64,000 bases of DNA from NCBI GenBank assembly GCA_963921425.1, contig OY992840.1, positions 1,800,501-1,864,500 on the forward strand, given 5' to 3'. This DNA is from Dryas octopetala (lineage: Eukaryota > Streptophyta > Magnoliopsida > Rosales > Rosaceae). How positions within the stretch are numbered: position 1 is the stretch's first letter; the number at the start of each line of letters is the position of its first letter. Below are positions 50,040 through 61,234 of the stretch, one piece after another. Position numbers and translations under genes: made by a program. The notes beneath the pieces were generated by a model, which ran no database searches, was not told the origin of the DNA, and saw only the letters and a program-made list of their open reading frames with translations.

Positions 50040-53000
50040 TGTGAGATCCCGGATTTTTTTTTCAAGGAGTTATTTTAAATTTTTTGAGAATTTATTTTAA
50101 GGATTTTGGAATTTATTTGGAATTTAAAAAGGTTTTGGGTTAATTTTTAATTTTTGTTTTAAACTGGGCTTGACCCAAAAGTTGACTTTTAAGACTAATG
50201 GACTTTCGTCTTTGACTTTGGTCACGTTGGAAAGGTCTCGAGTCCACGAGTTCGTAGACACGAAGCACGCATAAATCCGAGTTACGGTTTGAGAGATACA
50301 GGCGTTTGAAAGGAGGGGCAAATTCGTAATTTTGCTTGAGTGGGTTTTAAATACCCAAAATCCAGAAATTTCTGGACACTCTCTCTCCTCTCTCCCCGCG
50401 TCTCCCTTCTCTCTCTTCTCTCTCTCTCTCCGCCTGCCCTCTCCCCTCGGCAGTTCGCCGTCCGGCCGACCCATCGACCAACGGCGGGCACCAGAGAGTT
50501 CCTCTCGCCGTCGCCGACCTCCAGCGGCCGTCCTCTTCGCCAGCCGACCACCGTAGACGGGGAATCGGCGCGAGACAGAAAACGCCCTCGTCGGCGATTT
50601 GCGTTTTTCGACGGAGTTGCGGCGCCGGACCACCTGGGTCCTCCTCCTCTCCTCACGGCGAGTCTTCCTGTACCTTTCCCTCACGCCGGTGACGCTCCAC
50701 GACGGCGATTCAACGCCACCAAGGTTGCGGCTGCACCACCGCGATTTCACTGTTCCGGCAGAAATTGAATGGCCGGACCTACTGGGCTTTGTTCGCCTCG
50801 ACATGGTGAGTCTAGCCATGGTCTCTGTTCGTCCATACGAGGCTCCACGACGGAGCAATGAGCTCGAGAAGCCAAGTCAGCCGTCGACTTCCACCGCAGA
50901 TTCCGGCCATTTCCGGCGACTTTTGGTCGTCGGTCCAGTTGTCAAAAACGACCCTCGAGGTATGGGCTTTGTTTCCCCCTTGGTTTGATTGGTCAATTTT
51001 GTGAAATTGGAAATTGAATTTATGGGGTTTGACCCCATTTCGGGTTGACTTTGAATTGAGCCTATTTGAATGTTTTCTGAGTTGCTTTTCATCCAATTGA
51101 AGTACCTAGGTTGAATTTGGGTTGATTTTCAGTTGAAAAATTATTTTCTTAGATTGTGCCGCCGCTGCCACCGTCGGCTCCGCCACTTGTGGCGGCGGGT
51201 CGGGTGATTTTCATTGTCAGTCAGCCTCCCCAGGACATCCAGAGGCCAATTCTAGTATTTGTTTGCGTATTGGTGAGTGTTTGTATGTTGTTAGGGGCCG
51301 GGCAGCCACCGTGCGTGGTGGTTACCGCCCATTTCGGCTGTTGAACGGCCAAATTATGAACCCTGAATATTTAAATGTTGGTTGTCTGGTTTTAACAGGT
51401 ACACGGGCTCGAGAAATCTCATTCCCGATGCCGTTATGCTGCAGGATTTGATATCCGAGCAATGGTGCCGTGAAGGGCATTTTGGTCATTTAATGTGGTG
51501 ACACTGTGATTGGAATTAGATACTTTGATTGTTTGCCTTGTTTGTTTGTATGCATCAGTTTGACTAGGACTTGGTAAAATCTAGGCTTGAACCACTGAGA
51601 ATGAAATGATGGTAATTAAATTGATAATGATACATTGAGTGAATTGAATTTGGATGAATTGACTAATTTAATCTGGTTGGTTTGATTAATTGAACTATTG
51701 AAGATCTGTGAGTGATTAAGTTGGATTTTTCTTAAATTGCATCCTGAGTTGGTTTGATGCAGTGAGGGAATTAGATTCAAGTATTTTATTTTTGTCCTGA
51801 TTATATAAATTGTTTGTTGTGTCTGCTTATATGCTAGACAGGTTGAGTCTAGGTTTAATTTCTAAGACTGAATTGATGGATGTGGAAATCCTAAGTTTAA
51901 TGGTTGATGATTGATATTTGTTTTACTTGTTGGATTGATTAGGACAAGGTAAGTCCTAGGGTTGGATCAGAGGATGATTTTGATATTAATGATGATTAAT
52001 GGTTATGATGTGGGTGCTTCGAGATTATTTTGAAAGAATTGATTTGAAAAGAAGCAATGCACTGATATTAATTGCACTTGATAAGTGAAATGGAATATTG
52101 ATGTGAAGTTTGAAAGAAATGTGTTTATATGAAAGGAAATTGAAAGTTGATGGTAAAATGGTAGACTGGTTGCCCAGATTAGAAAAGTAAGCAGGGACTG
52201 TATCTCCCTTGGGTGAAAGACCCTAAACCTGATTTGAGAATCCGCTTGTACGGGGTGTACTCGGTGGCCTTAATTCGAGGCGGTTAGTCGTGACCGTCGA
52301 TATAAGCTCGTAAATACGATTGGTGTACTCGGTGGCCTTAATCCGAGGCGGTTAGTCATGACCGTCGATGTAAGCTCGTAAATACGATAGGTGTACTCGG
52401 TTGCCTTAATCTGAGGCGGTTAGTCGTGACCGTCGATGAGAGCTCGTAAACACGACACTGGGCCAAATAACCAGGGCAATGGTTAAATGAGAAGAAAATG
52501 AACTGGAAAAAAGAGAAAGGTATAAATTAGACGACGGGTATCACTTGATGACGTTTTTGTGCTATTAGTGCACTATATGAATTGCTATGGATTGCCTATT
52601 TGATTATTGATATCCTGATGTTATTAAATTTATAAGGGAATGCATTGATTTGTTGCTGAGTAATTTAATAAGATCATTGTGAATTGCCATGGTTGAATTG
52701 GTGATGTGGATGGTTTTGCTGATTGTGGATTGATAATTGAATACATGGATTAACTTAAATGAATATGTTGATTTGGTTATAATCTTGGGGAATCAATCTA
52801 GAGATGTTGAATTAAGGATGGTCTTGCTGTTAAATTGAAATAACGGAAAATATTTGGTGCATTGAGGATAAGTTAGATATTAATTGAATATTTGGAATAT
52901 TAATAAAAGTTAATGGTCTTGTTGTTAGTGATTTGTAATGAGTTTGATTATTGATGAGTTGGCTTGAGTTGCCGGAATAGTCTTCATATTATTAATCAAA

Positions 53001-53222
53001 TAAAGTGGAACTGAGAAATGTGGTTGTGTTTCTAATTAAATTGTATTTCTTTAAATATTAGCTTCCACAAGTAAAATATATTTTCAATAAAATTTTGGTT
53101 TTAAATTTTAATAGGCTTACGTATTTTTAGGGAATTTGAGAATACAATGCCAGACAGTCAGGCGTTGTACTCTTGAAATCCTTAAAGTACGTGCCGCACG
53201 TGCCCGGGTTTGGGGCGTGACA
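50040..53222. mobile_element. Solo LTR of a long-LTR retrotransposon, 3183 bp, nested in the Copia protease
   Basis: The insert begins TGTGAGATCCCGG and ends GGGGCGTGACA (TG...CA), flanked by CTGGT on both sides (50035-50039 and 53223-53227). Removing it would close the host protease motif. There is no internal gag or pol and no second LTR copy, so it is a solo LTR, probably from a Ty3/gypsy element judging by length and termini. It has a TATA-like ttttaaatacc near 50344, then a pyrimidine-rich, GC-rich stretch (50380-51200) and AT-rich DNA with a 68-bp triple repeat. Open frames in it, on both strands, match nothing I know. Confidence 0.88.
52254..52457. repeat. 68-bp tandem repeat, three units, inside the solo LTR
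   Basis: Units start at 52254, 52322 and 52390 with ggtgtactcggtggcctta or a close variant, and end near cgtaaatacgat. Confidence 0.95.
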
Positions 53223-54783
53223 CTGGTGCCACTCATCATATGACTGGCTCTCCTGTACCCAATTCGACTCCCTATAATGGTAACAACAATGTTTTATTGG
53301 GTAATGGTGACACTATGAGCATCCATCATACTGGTAAACTTCCATTAACCTTGGGTTCTAAGATCTATTCTCTTCAAAATGTCTTTCACGTTCCCTCCTT
53401 GCGTAAAAATTTACTTTCTGTTGCCCAATTTACTAAGGATAATTCATTTTTGATCCGTTTGGTTTTCGCATTGTTGACATCCATTCTGGTTTAACTCTAT
53501 TTCAGGGCCCTTGTAGAGATGGCTTATACCCTCTCTTCGCCTCTTCTCCTCAAGCTTTGTCTGCATCTCTCTCTTCCTCCGTCTGGCACAATCGTCTTGG
53601 TCACCTATCTTCTTTGATTCTTCGTCGTTTAGGCTCTAGTTTAGGTTCTTCATTATGTAATAAAGACTCATTTTGTAAGAGCTGTGCTCTTAGCAAGTCT
53701 ACTAGGCTTCCATTTACTCTTCATAATAAACGTGCCCTGCATTCCTTTTATTTAGTTGATTCGGATGTTTAGATGTCTACAATTGCTTCTTCTTCTGGGT
53801 AGCAGTATTATTTATTATTTACTGATGATTTTTCACGTTTCTCTTGGATTTATCCAATGAAACGCAAATCCGAAGTCGCTACTCATTTTCACACTTTAAT
53901 TGCTATGGTTCGTAATATTTTTAATTCCTCTATTAAATTTATTCAAACTGATGGTGGTACTGAGTATGTTAACCATCATTTTAAATCCTTATGTCTTCAT
54001 TTAGGCATTCAACATCGGCTATCTTGTCCTCATACCCCGCAGCAAAATGGCTTGGCTGAGCGGAAGCATAGGCATATTGCCGATATGACTCGCAAACTCT
54101 TGACTACATGCCATGCTCCGCTCACTCTTTGGGCTGAAGCTGCTTTGACTGCTGTTCATATCATTAATCTTCTCCCTACCCCGGTGTTGGATTGGTCTTG
54201 TCCTTATTCTGTTTTATTTCTTCAACCGCCTGTTTATTCTCATCTTAGAACCTTTGGTTGTGCATGTTTTCCGTATCTTGGTGATTATGTGTCTAACAAA
54301 CTAATGCCCCGCTCTCTTGAGTGTGTCTTTTTGGGTTACAGTGTGCAACATAAAGGCTACAGGTGTCTTGACCCAGTCACTCAAAGTGTCTACATCTCCC
54401 GCCATGTTGTTTTTGATGAGGATAGTTTTCCCTTTGCTCGGCATGCTCCAGCTCCTCTCTCTCCCACTGTCGAGCTTGAACTCAGTCCGCTTGGCCCTCC
54501 ACTGCCGCAACTAGCTCCAGCACCTCCGGTTCAGCGTTTTGTCCCACCTGCTGCCCCTGATCCTCCTCCGCCCGCTTCGCCTCCTGCCTCTCCTCCGGCA
54601 TCGCCACCCGCAGTCCTGCCTGCTCCTCTTTTGTCGCCCCTTCCTACTCACTCTATGCAAACCCGGTCTAAGGATGGCATTGTGACACCCAAAATTGTTA
54701 CGGATGGTACCATTCGGTACCCTTTAATTCAGGCTCATGTTTCCTTTCTTACTTCTCCTATGGAGCCTACTTGTTTTTCTTAG
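53223..54783 (+). pseudogene. Copia protease remainder and integrase
   Basis: After the solo LTR the frame resumes with ATHHMTGSPVP. A one-base indel in the T run near 53448 shifts it. Then the integrase zinc region (WHNRLGHLSSLILRRLG, CKSCALSKSTRLPF), the first catalytic Asp region ending in a TAG at 53770, another TAG near 53801, then IQTDGGTEYVNHHF and PQQNGLAERKHRHI. It ends in a Pro-rich linker and a TAG at 54781. Confidence 0.9.
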
Positions 54784-56316
54784 GCAATAAAATTTCCAGA
54801 ATGGCGTCTTGCGATGAGTGACGAATTTAATGCTCTTCTTAAAAACAACACTTGGTCTTTAGTTCCTCCATCTCGTTCTCATAATGTTGTTGGTTGCAAA
54901 TGAGTTTTTCGTATTAAGCATAAGTCGGATGATTCTATTGAGCGGTATAAGGCTCGACTTGTTGCTAAAGGCTTTCATCAACAGCCCGGCATTGATTTTG
55001 ATGACATTTTCAGTCCGGTTGTTAAACCAGCCACCATCCGCACGGTTTTCTCGTTTGCTGTCTCTATGGGCTGGTCCATGCGTCAACTCGATGTCAAAAA
55101 TGCTTTCCTCCAAGGTTATCTTCATGAGGATGTGTATATGGTTCAACCCCCGGGGTTTCTTGATTCTCACCGACCTCATTTTCTTTGCAAGTTGCATAAG
55201 GCTCTCTATGGTCTCAAACAGGCACCGCGAGCATGATTTCATCGTTTTAGCTCTTTCTTGCTTCGTTTTGGGTTCGTTCAATCCAAGGCTGACACTTCAC
55301 TCTTCATTTTTCGGCATCACTCACAGGTTCTCATCCTTCTCTTGTACGTGGATGACATTGTACTCATTGGAAGCACTGATTCTCTCTTGTTCAGTTTCAT
55401 TGATCACTTGAGCAAGGAATTTGATATCACTGACTTGGGTGCCTTGAGCTGCTTTCTTGGTCTTGAGGTCACCTCCTCTTCCACGGGTATTCATGTTTCT
55501 CAACTTAAATATACTCTTGATCTTCTCCGGCGCTATAACATGTTGGACTGCAAGCCTTGCTCCACTCCCATTGCTGCCAAAATTGTGCTCTCTCCTCATG
55601 ATGGTCCATTAATTGCCGATCCTACTGAATTTCGGCAACTGGTGGGTTGCTTGCAGTATCTCACTCTTACTCGTCCGGATATTGCCTTCGCAGTTAACAA
55701 TGTTGCTCAATTTATGAGGGCTCCACGGTCTCCTCATCTTATTGCAGGTAAGCGGATTCTCCGGTATCTCAAGGGCTCTCTTGATTTTGGCTTACCCATC
55801 TCTCGGCTCTCTGGCACACCCACTCTTAGTGCCTATTCTGATGCTGACTGGGCCGGCTGCCCTGCCTCTCGGCGTTCCACAACCGGTTATCTTCTCTTTT
55901 TGGGCTCCAATTTGGTCTCTTGGTGTTCTAAGAAGCAACCCATGGTCTTGCACTCTAGTGCTAAATCTGAGTACCGCTCTCTCTCTCTCTCTCATGCTTG
56001 CTTGTGCGGAGACGGTCTGGATTTCCTATCTTCTTCATGAGCTCGGTTATTCCATTTCTTTTCCAATTCACTTATTTTGTGACAATATTAGCACCACTTA
56101 TATGGCTGCTAATCCAGTCTTTCATGCTCGCACTCGTCATATTGAACTCGATTATCACTTTGTTCGTGAACGAGTTGCACTCGGGAGTCATAAGGTTTTC
56201 TTTGTGCCCTCTGTTGATCAAACGGCTGACTTACTCACCAAAGGCTTGTTCAAATCTCGGCACCTACTGCTACGTTCCAAACTTGTCTGCCAACGGCCGC
56301 CAAGTTTGCGGGGGAG
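54784..56316 (+). pseudogene. Copia reverse transcriptase and RNase H
   Basis: RT motifs: [51 protein letters not shown] and LLYVDDIVLIG. RNase H: AYSDADWAGCPASRRSTTGY and RHIELDYHFVRE. TGA stops at 54901 and 55234 each replace a family-conserved Trp. A frame change near 55980 coincides with a CT run (ctctctctctctctc) that looks like a slippage expansion. Confidence 0.9.
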
Positions 56317-56476
56317 TGTTAATGACCGAAGTCTTGTAGCACTAGGATCCTAGTCTTGTTATACTTTCCCTTTACTGTATTGTATTACTTGGGGACTAAG
56401 TCAAGCCCTCATCCTTATACTCTATATATACCTGCTGTAAACCACATATTTGTTAATGAGAATCAATTTATTCACA
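56317..56476 (+). repeat. Copia 3' LTR
   Basis: 160 bp, same ends as the 5' LTR, two differences from it. It is followed directly by the CATAC target duplication and then by sequence matching copy 1 from 16746 on. Confidence 0.96.
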
Positions 56477-56481
56477 CATAC

Positions 56482-57971
56482 ACCAACTGACCAACCTGGA
56501 CCATACCTTATTGTGGAGTTATGTTGTGATCTTCAATTGGTGTAAATAAGTAAACTTACAAGAGTGTTCACATATTGTACAAAAATAAGGAACATCTGCA
56601 GAAATAGAGTAAAAAATTATTAATTATTTGTTTTATGAATTATTTCAATAAATTCAAAGGAATCTGGCACACTGGATCTGTCAAATTCTTCCAAATTCTA
56701 TGACTTAAATCAATGAAAGTCAGTAAGAGTTTGCCAATGAGGCAATAACGAATACCGAAGAGACACTACTCAGTATTACTTGGACAATGCTTTACAACCA
56801 TTGGATTCCTCGATTCTTAGATGGTTTGGTCCCACTAATTCATATAAGTTGTTCGACATACAATGTATGATTGGGATCCTTTTGATTTAATGACCCTTAT
56901 TCCGCATTGAGGAATTCCTATTAAAATGATCCAGATATATAATTACAAGGTAATTTTTTAGAATATTTGTATGGCGGAGGCTATTTAGACCATCCTCCAT
57001 TGCTGAGTTTTTGGACAAATGTTTCCTATTTTACCTTTTCTTGCAAAAAATTATGGAATCACCCAGATCCATTCGATAGCATGTCACTGAAATATACTAA
57101 GAAGTTCGGCATCTTATGGCCGAATATAATAACAATGTTTGGCAGAATACTGCCGAATGCCTTTTTTATTTCCATGCAATGGTTACTTATTGAAAACTCC
57201 GCCAATGTTCGGCAGTTAGGTGCCGAATAACCACAAATATTTGGACAGACAAGTGTCGAATGACTCGACGAATAAAATTGAATTTTTTTATTTTAAAGGT
57301 AAAATTGAAATTTAAAAATAGAATGGTCAACTCAGCAATTTAGGGTGGTCGGAATAGTCTGAACCTATTTGTATTTGCATACATATGGAAGTGTAGAATG
57401 CAAAATCATTTGAAGGATGGGGACTATAGTCCAAAGGCAAGCTGGTAAGGACTAAAGCCAATGGTGGAGTCAAGCCGTTGAGGCTGTCGAGACAGTCTGT
57501 CTTTAAAAAATGGCATGTTTTGAGGCAGAAAGAGTGAAAAAAAAAAAAAAAAAAAAGGGCCATCAAGTCAATTCATTATAAATAATAGAATTAATTAATG
57601 TAGGATATATGACAAACATTTTATTTAACCTCTACTACACCTATTGTTCAAATGTAACAATAAGGAGACCGTTGTAAGTATTAGTCAAATAGCAGATGGT
57701 CATACCGTTCATGTCCAATCCTTTCATGTGTCATTTTGCCTTGTTGTCTCTGGGTGAAAAATTTATTAGCTATCTTTGACTTCAACCATACAATATTTAA
57801 TCATTTAATAATAAAGAATATTGAATTAATGGATTTAAGCATTATTATTAGCTTGCCGAGTATCTTTTGAGTTCAGCTTTAGTTTACACAGAGAAAGATC
57901 GAGAGTCGGTGGAAGAAAAAAATAAACAGCATAAGCAAGAAGAAGAAAAAACCAAACCAGCAACCAAGTCC

Positions 57972-58020
<49 letters not shown>

Positions 58021-58804
58021 GTGAAATAATGCTTTGCCTGTAGTTCACAGTTTCAGTTCACGGTTTCAGTTCACGATTTCAGTTTCAGATCTGTAGTTGC
58101 ATTGGAATCGATTTTTCAGTTCGCACTTTCAATGTTAGTTCATAGTTGTAGTTTGCAGTTTCAGTTCGCGGTTTCAATTTCAGTTTCAATTGAAATCTCA
58201 ATTGCAGTTTCAGTTTCAATTATAATTTAATTTATAAAAATTCTCAAATTTGATGTACCAGTTTGAATTTGGAGTCTCATAATTCTTAAATTTTTTATTA
58301 CTGTAACAGTTTCATAAAGGCTTTCTTATTCTATGTGTTTTTTGTTTTTTCATTTTTTTTGGTTTGCATATCTAATAATTTTTTGAAATATGGAGTCCTC
58401 TTTTTAATGTTTTTAGATTTCGGCGCGCACTCTAAGGAATTTGTTTGCATGTGTCGTTAGCTTGCAGGTAGTGTTCATCACTTTCCGCTTTCATGGTTGA
58501 CTAGATTACCTGAAAGTTAATTTTTTGTGGAAGTTTGGGTTAATACATATTACCTGGAAGTTGTTTTCTGTTGGGCTTAATAGGGGGTGGGTTGCAAGTA
58601 AGTAAAAGGTAGAGTTTGAGTAATTATTTTTGTTTGGGTGCTTTTAGTTAATTTAAAAGATTGTCAGTACATTGTAATTATCAGACTCTAAATATTATCA
58701 GCATAAACTCTATTTATCAATAGGAAAACTCCCGATAATTTGAGAATAATCAATTCCAGTTAATTTCAACCAGAAAACTACCAATATCTACAATTTAGTT
58801 GGTT
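56482..58804 (+). other. Copy 2 of the NPC1 3' flank
   Basis: Matches copy 1 (16746-18790). It holds a CT run at 57975-58018 and the cagtttcagtt repeat at 58040-58230. Around 57130-57430 it has about 280 bases absent from copy 1, with repeated ttcggca/tgccgaa words. No gene. Confidence 0.8.
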
Positions 58805-59625
58805 ACATAAATCAATTCACATTACAAAAGGAAAACAAGAACAAGAACAAAAGCAAAAAGCCTACAGTTTTTTTTGGTGAATAAGGGGGCCAAAGGCCTA
58901 AAAAAACAAGAAAAAGACTACAAAAATAGCCCAAGGCCTAGCAACACCTGCTAGGTCCTCAACTAATCTTCCCTACACAAGTAGGAAGGGATGAGATGCC
59001 CAACTCAGCAAGACTGTCAGCAACACTTTACAAGTCCACTCCAACCCCAACAAACGCTTGCACCCGAGAATGAGAGTAGCTAGAGGATGACAATCCTTAA
59101 GAGGCTTCAAAACAACCCAAGTCCCAGGCCGACTTAAGCCCATTATATCCCCCGTAACTCAGCATTTAGAATCTGCCCTTTGCCACTCTCCATGGTGATC
59201 CAGAAACAGGAAACTGCCAAGCTAGAGTAGCTTGAGTCCTTAAGGGTTTTGACGACTTGGTCCTAGTAGCACAAAACCATTCCCAAGCTACATCCAGAAC
59301 AGTCATGTGAGGCCGTATGTTGGGAGCAGATCTAGGACAGAACACCCTATGCTTCCTCCACTTCCAAAGATACCAAAAACTCAGACACAGTGGCCCAAGG
59401 AAGACCACTGCAATCATGACCATTGTTCTTAAGATGATTAAGCATCCAACCAACCCTATCTCCTCTCTGACCATCAACAAGAGAAGCAGGCATGCCAGAA
59501 CCAGCCCAAACCTCTCTAGCCTTAGGGTAGGCAGTCTCTCACAATATGCACAGCATCTTCACAATTATGGCCAAAAAGCTTACACTTCATTGTTGAACAA
59601 AAAAATTATGTTCATTCACTAAAAT
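58805..59625 (-). pseudogene. LINE 3' remnant, copy 2
   Basis: The duplicate of 18790-19600: the same zinc-binding and RNase H remnants with slightly different stops (for example RVFCPRSAPNIRPH in one frame). It shows that the LINE insertion predates the segmental duplication. Confidence 0.75.
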
Positions 59626-59662
59626 ATACAGACAACTATCTAAAGCACTTATAAACTAAATA

Positions 59663-59876
59663 TGATTGAAAGCCTCAAGCAGTAGTGAGGTGATTCACTG
59701 TATTTATAAGTATACACAGTTCAAGAGTCCAAATAGGACTTATATAAAAGATAGTTATCAGTATAAACACAAAGATAATGACTAAAATACATTATGTGAT
59801 AAATCCTATAGAAGTCAGATAACTCCACGTGCTCTAGGTGCTGGGCTTATGCTGATCACTGAGCTTATGCTTATCA
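59663..59876 (-). repeat. Probable 3' LTR of the second Copia element
   Basis: On the minus strand the sequence after the purine tract gcttgaaggggca starts TGATAAGC and, 214 bases on, reaches TTTCAATCA, giving TG...CA ends. The outer limit is uncertain: copy 1 similarity stops at 59640, leaving 22 bases unexplained, and the partner LTR is not in the window. Confidence 0.5.
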
Positions 59877-61234
59877 TGCCCCTTCAAGCTGACAGGACGC
59901 TGACGAACAGGAAGCTTGTTAAGAAGATAATGAAAACGTGGTGATGATAACCCCTTAGTGAAAATGTCAGCAATCTGATCATGTGATGAAACATACCCCA
60001 CATCAATCTCCTTGCGAACTACTTTCTCACAAATATAGTGATAATCAACCTCCACATGGCGAGTCCGACCATGGAAAACGGGGTTGGATGCGAGAGCTAG
60101 AGCACTAATGTTATTGCACTAGAGCTTAGGGCAAGCAAGAGGTAGTCGCAAATTCTTAAAGAGAGCACGAAACCAAGATATAGCAGCTGCAGTATGAGCT
60201 AACTGCCTATATTCGGCCTCAGTACTTGATCTTGATACCCCAAGCTGCTTCTTTGAACTCCAAGATACGAGATTGGAACCAAGATATAGAGAATAACCTC
60301 CTGATAAGCAATTAAATGCAAAGAACTGGGAGTGTAGTGAATACCATGAGAATACGTGTTCTTAAGATAACGAAGAACCCGCTTAACAGCTGCCCAATGA
60401 ATAGTTGTAGGAGAATGCATAAATTGGCAAACTTGGTTGATAGCAAAAGCAATGTCTGGCCTTGTGAGGGTAAGATACTGAAGTGCGTCAATTGTACTTC
60501 GATAGACAGTAGGATCAGATAGAGGGTCGCCATCACAAATACTTAAGCGGCGGCCACCAATAGCTGAAGTAGAAATTGGTTTAGCGTCAAGCATGTTTGT
60601 TCGTTTGAGTAAATCCAATATATATTTGGATTGAGAGAGATGCAATCCGTGTGGCGATCGAACAGCCTCAATACCAAAAAAATAATGTAAGGGACCTAAG
60701 TCCTTCATAGAGAACATGCGACCAAGCTCCTTGATTAATGAGGCCATATGCAACACATCATTGCCTGTAATTAAAATATCGTCCACATATATTAACAAAT
60801 AAATAACAACGGAGCCATGATGGTAAGTAAAGAGAGAATAATCTGCAAGAGAGGCCTGGAAACCCAAATGTTCCAGATGAGTAGAGAAACAAGTAAACCA
60901 GGCTCTGGGAGCTTGCTTTAACCCATAGAGCGATCTACATAGCTTACAGACATGATAAGGAAACTGAGGATCAAGAAACCCATTGGGTTGCCGCATATAA
61001 ACCTCCTCGGATAGATAGCCATGCAAGAATGCATTCTGAACATCCAGTTGACGAATAGGCCAATTATGATGAACAACAACTGCAAGAATATATAAGATGG
61101 ATAGTACTATGATTAACCACTAGACTAAATGTCTCTTCGAAATCAAGACCCGGTTGCTGATGAAATCCATTAGCCACTAAACGTGCCTTGTCACGCTCAA
61201 TAGACCCGTCTGATCGCTTCTTGATTCGATAGAC
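59834..61234 (-). pseudogene. Second Copia element: RT and RNase H
   Basis: The main open part (61026-60199) has [42 protein letters not shown] and LTRPDIAFAINQVCQFM. The upstream RT part (61234-61030) and the RNase H part (to 59834; VDYHYICEKVVRKEIDVGY, SHDQIADIFTKGL) lie in other frames or follow stops. Not functional. Confidence 0.88.

Larger units (their letters stand above)
48706..56476 (+). mobile_element. Ty1/Copia LTR retrotransposon, 7.8 kb including a nested solo LTR
   Basis: Two 160-bp LTRs bound the element, flanked by CATAC on both sides (48701-48705 and 56477-56481); copy 1 keeps the empty site at about 16741. The primer-binding site tggtatcaga follows the left LTR, as for initiator tRNA-Met. 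A G-rich tract (gtttgcgggggag) precedes the right LTR. Domain order gag, protease, integrase, RT, RNase H is that of Copia. Coding sequence is broken by frameshifts, stops and a nested solo LTR, so it is dead. Confidence 0.96.
28662..59640 (+). repeat. Segmental duplication, copy 2, expanded by nested insertions
   Basis: Copy 2 of 13832-19612 is present as 28662-28690, 29845-30725, 47642-48705 and 56477-59640. The gaps are the MULE-like, CACTA and Copia insertions (25841 bp in total). Relative to copy 1 it lacks about 15 kb-equivalent positions 14962-15928 (NPC1 exons 36, 37 and part of 38), and it carries extra sequence at about 57130-57430. Remaining sequence differs from copy 1 only by scattered substitutions and repeat-length changes. 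Confidence 0.93.

Noticed and set aside
50124..51092. Overlapping frames on both strands in the GC-rich part of the solo LTR
   Set aside because: Several frames are open at once, none matches a family, and the region lies inside an LTR with defined ends.
59641..59876. Full LTR from 59641 to 59876 for the second Copia
   Set aside because: The end at 59641 would not be CA on the minus strand; a boundary at 59663 gives TG...CA, though the partner LTR is out of view.
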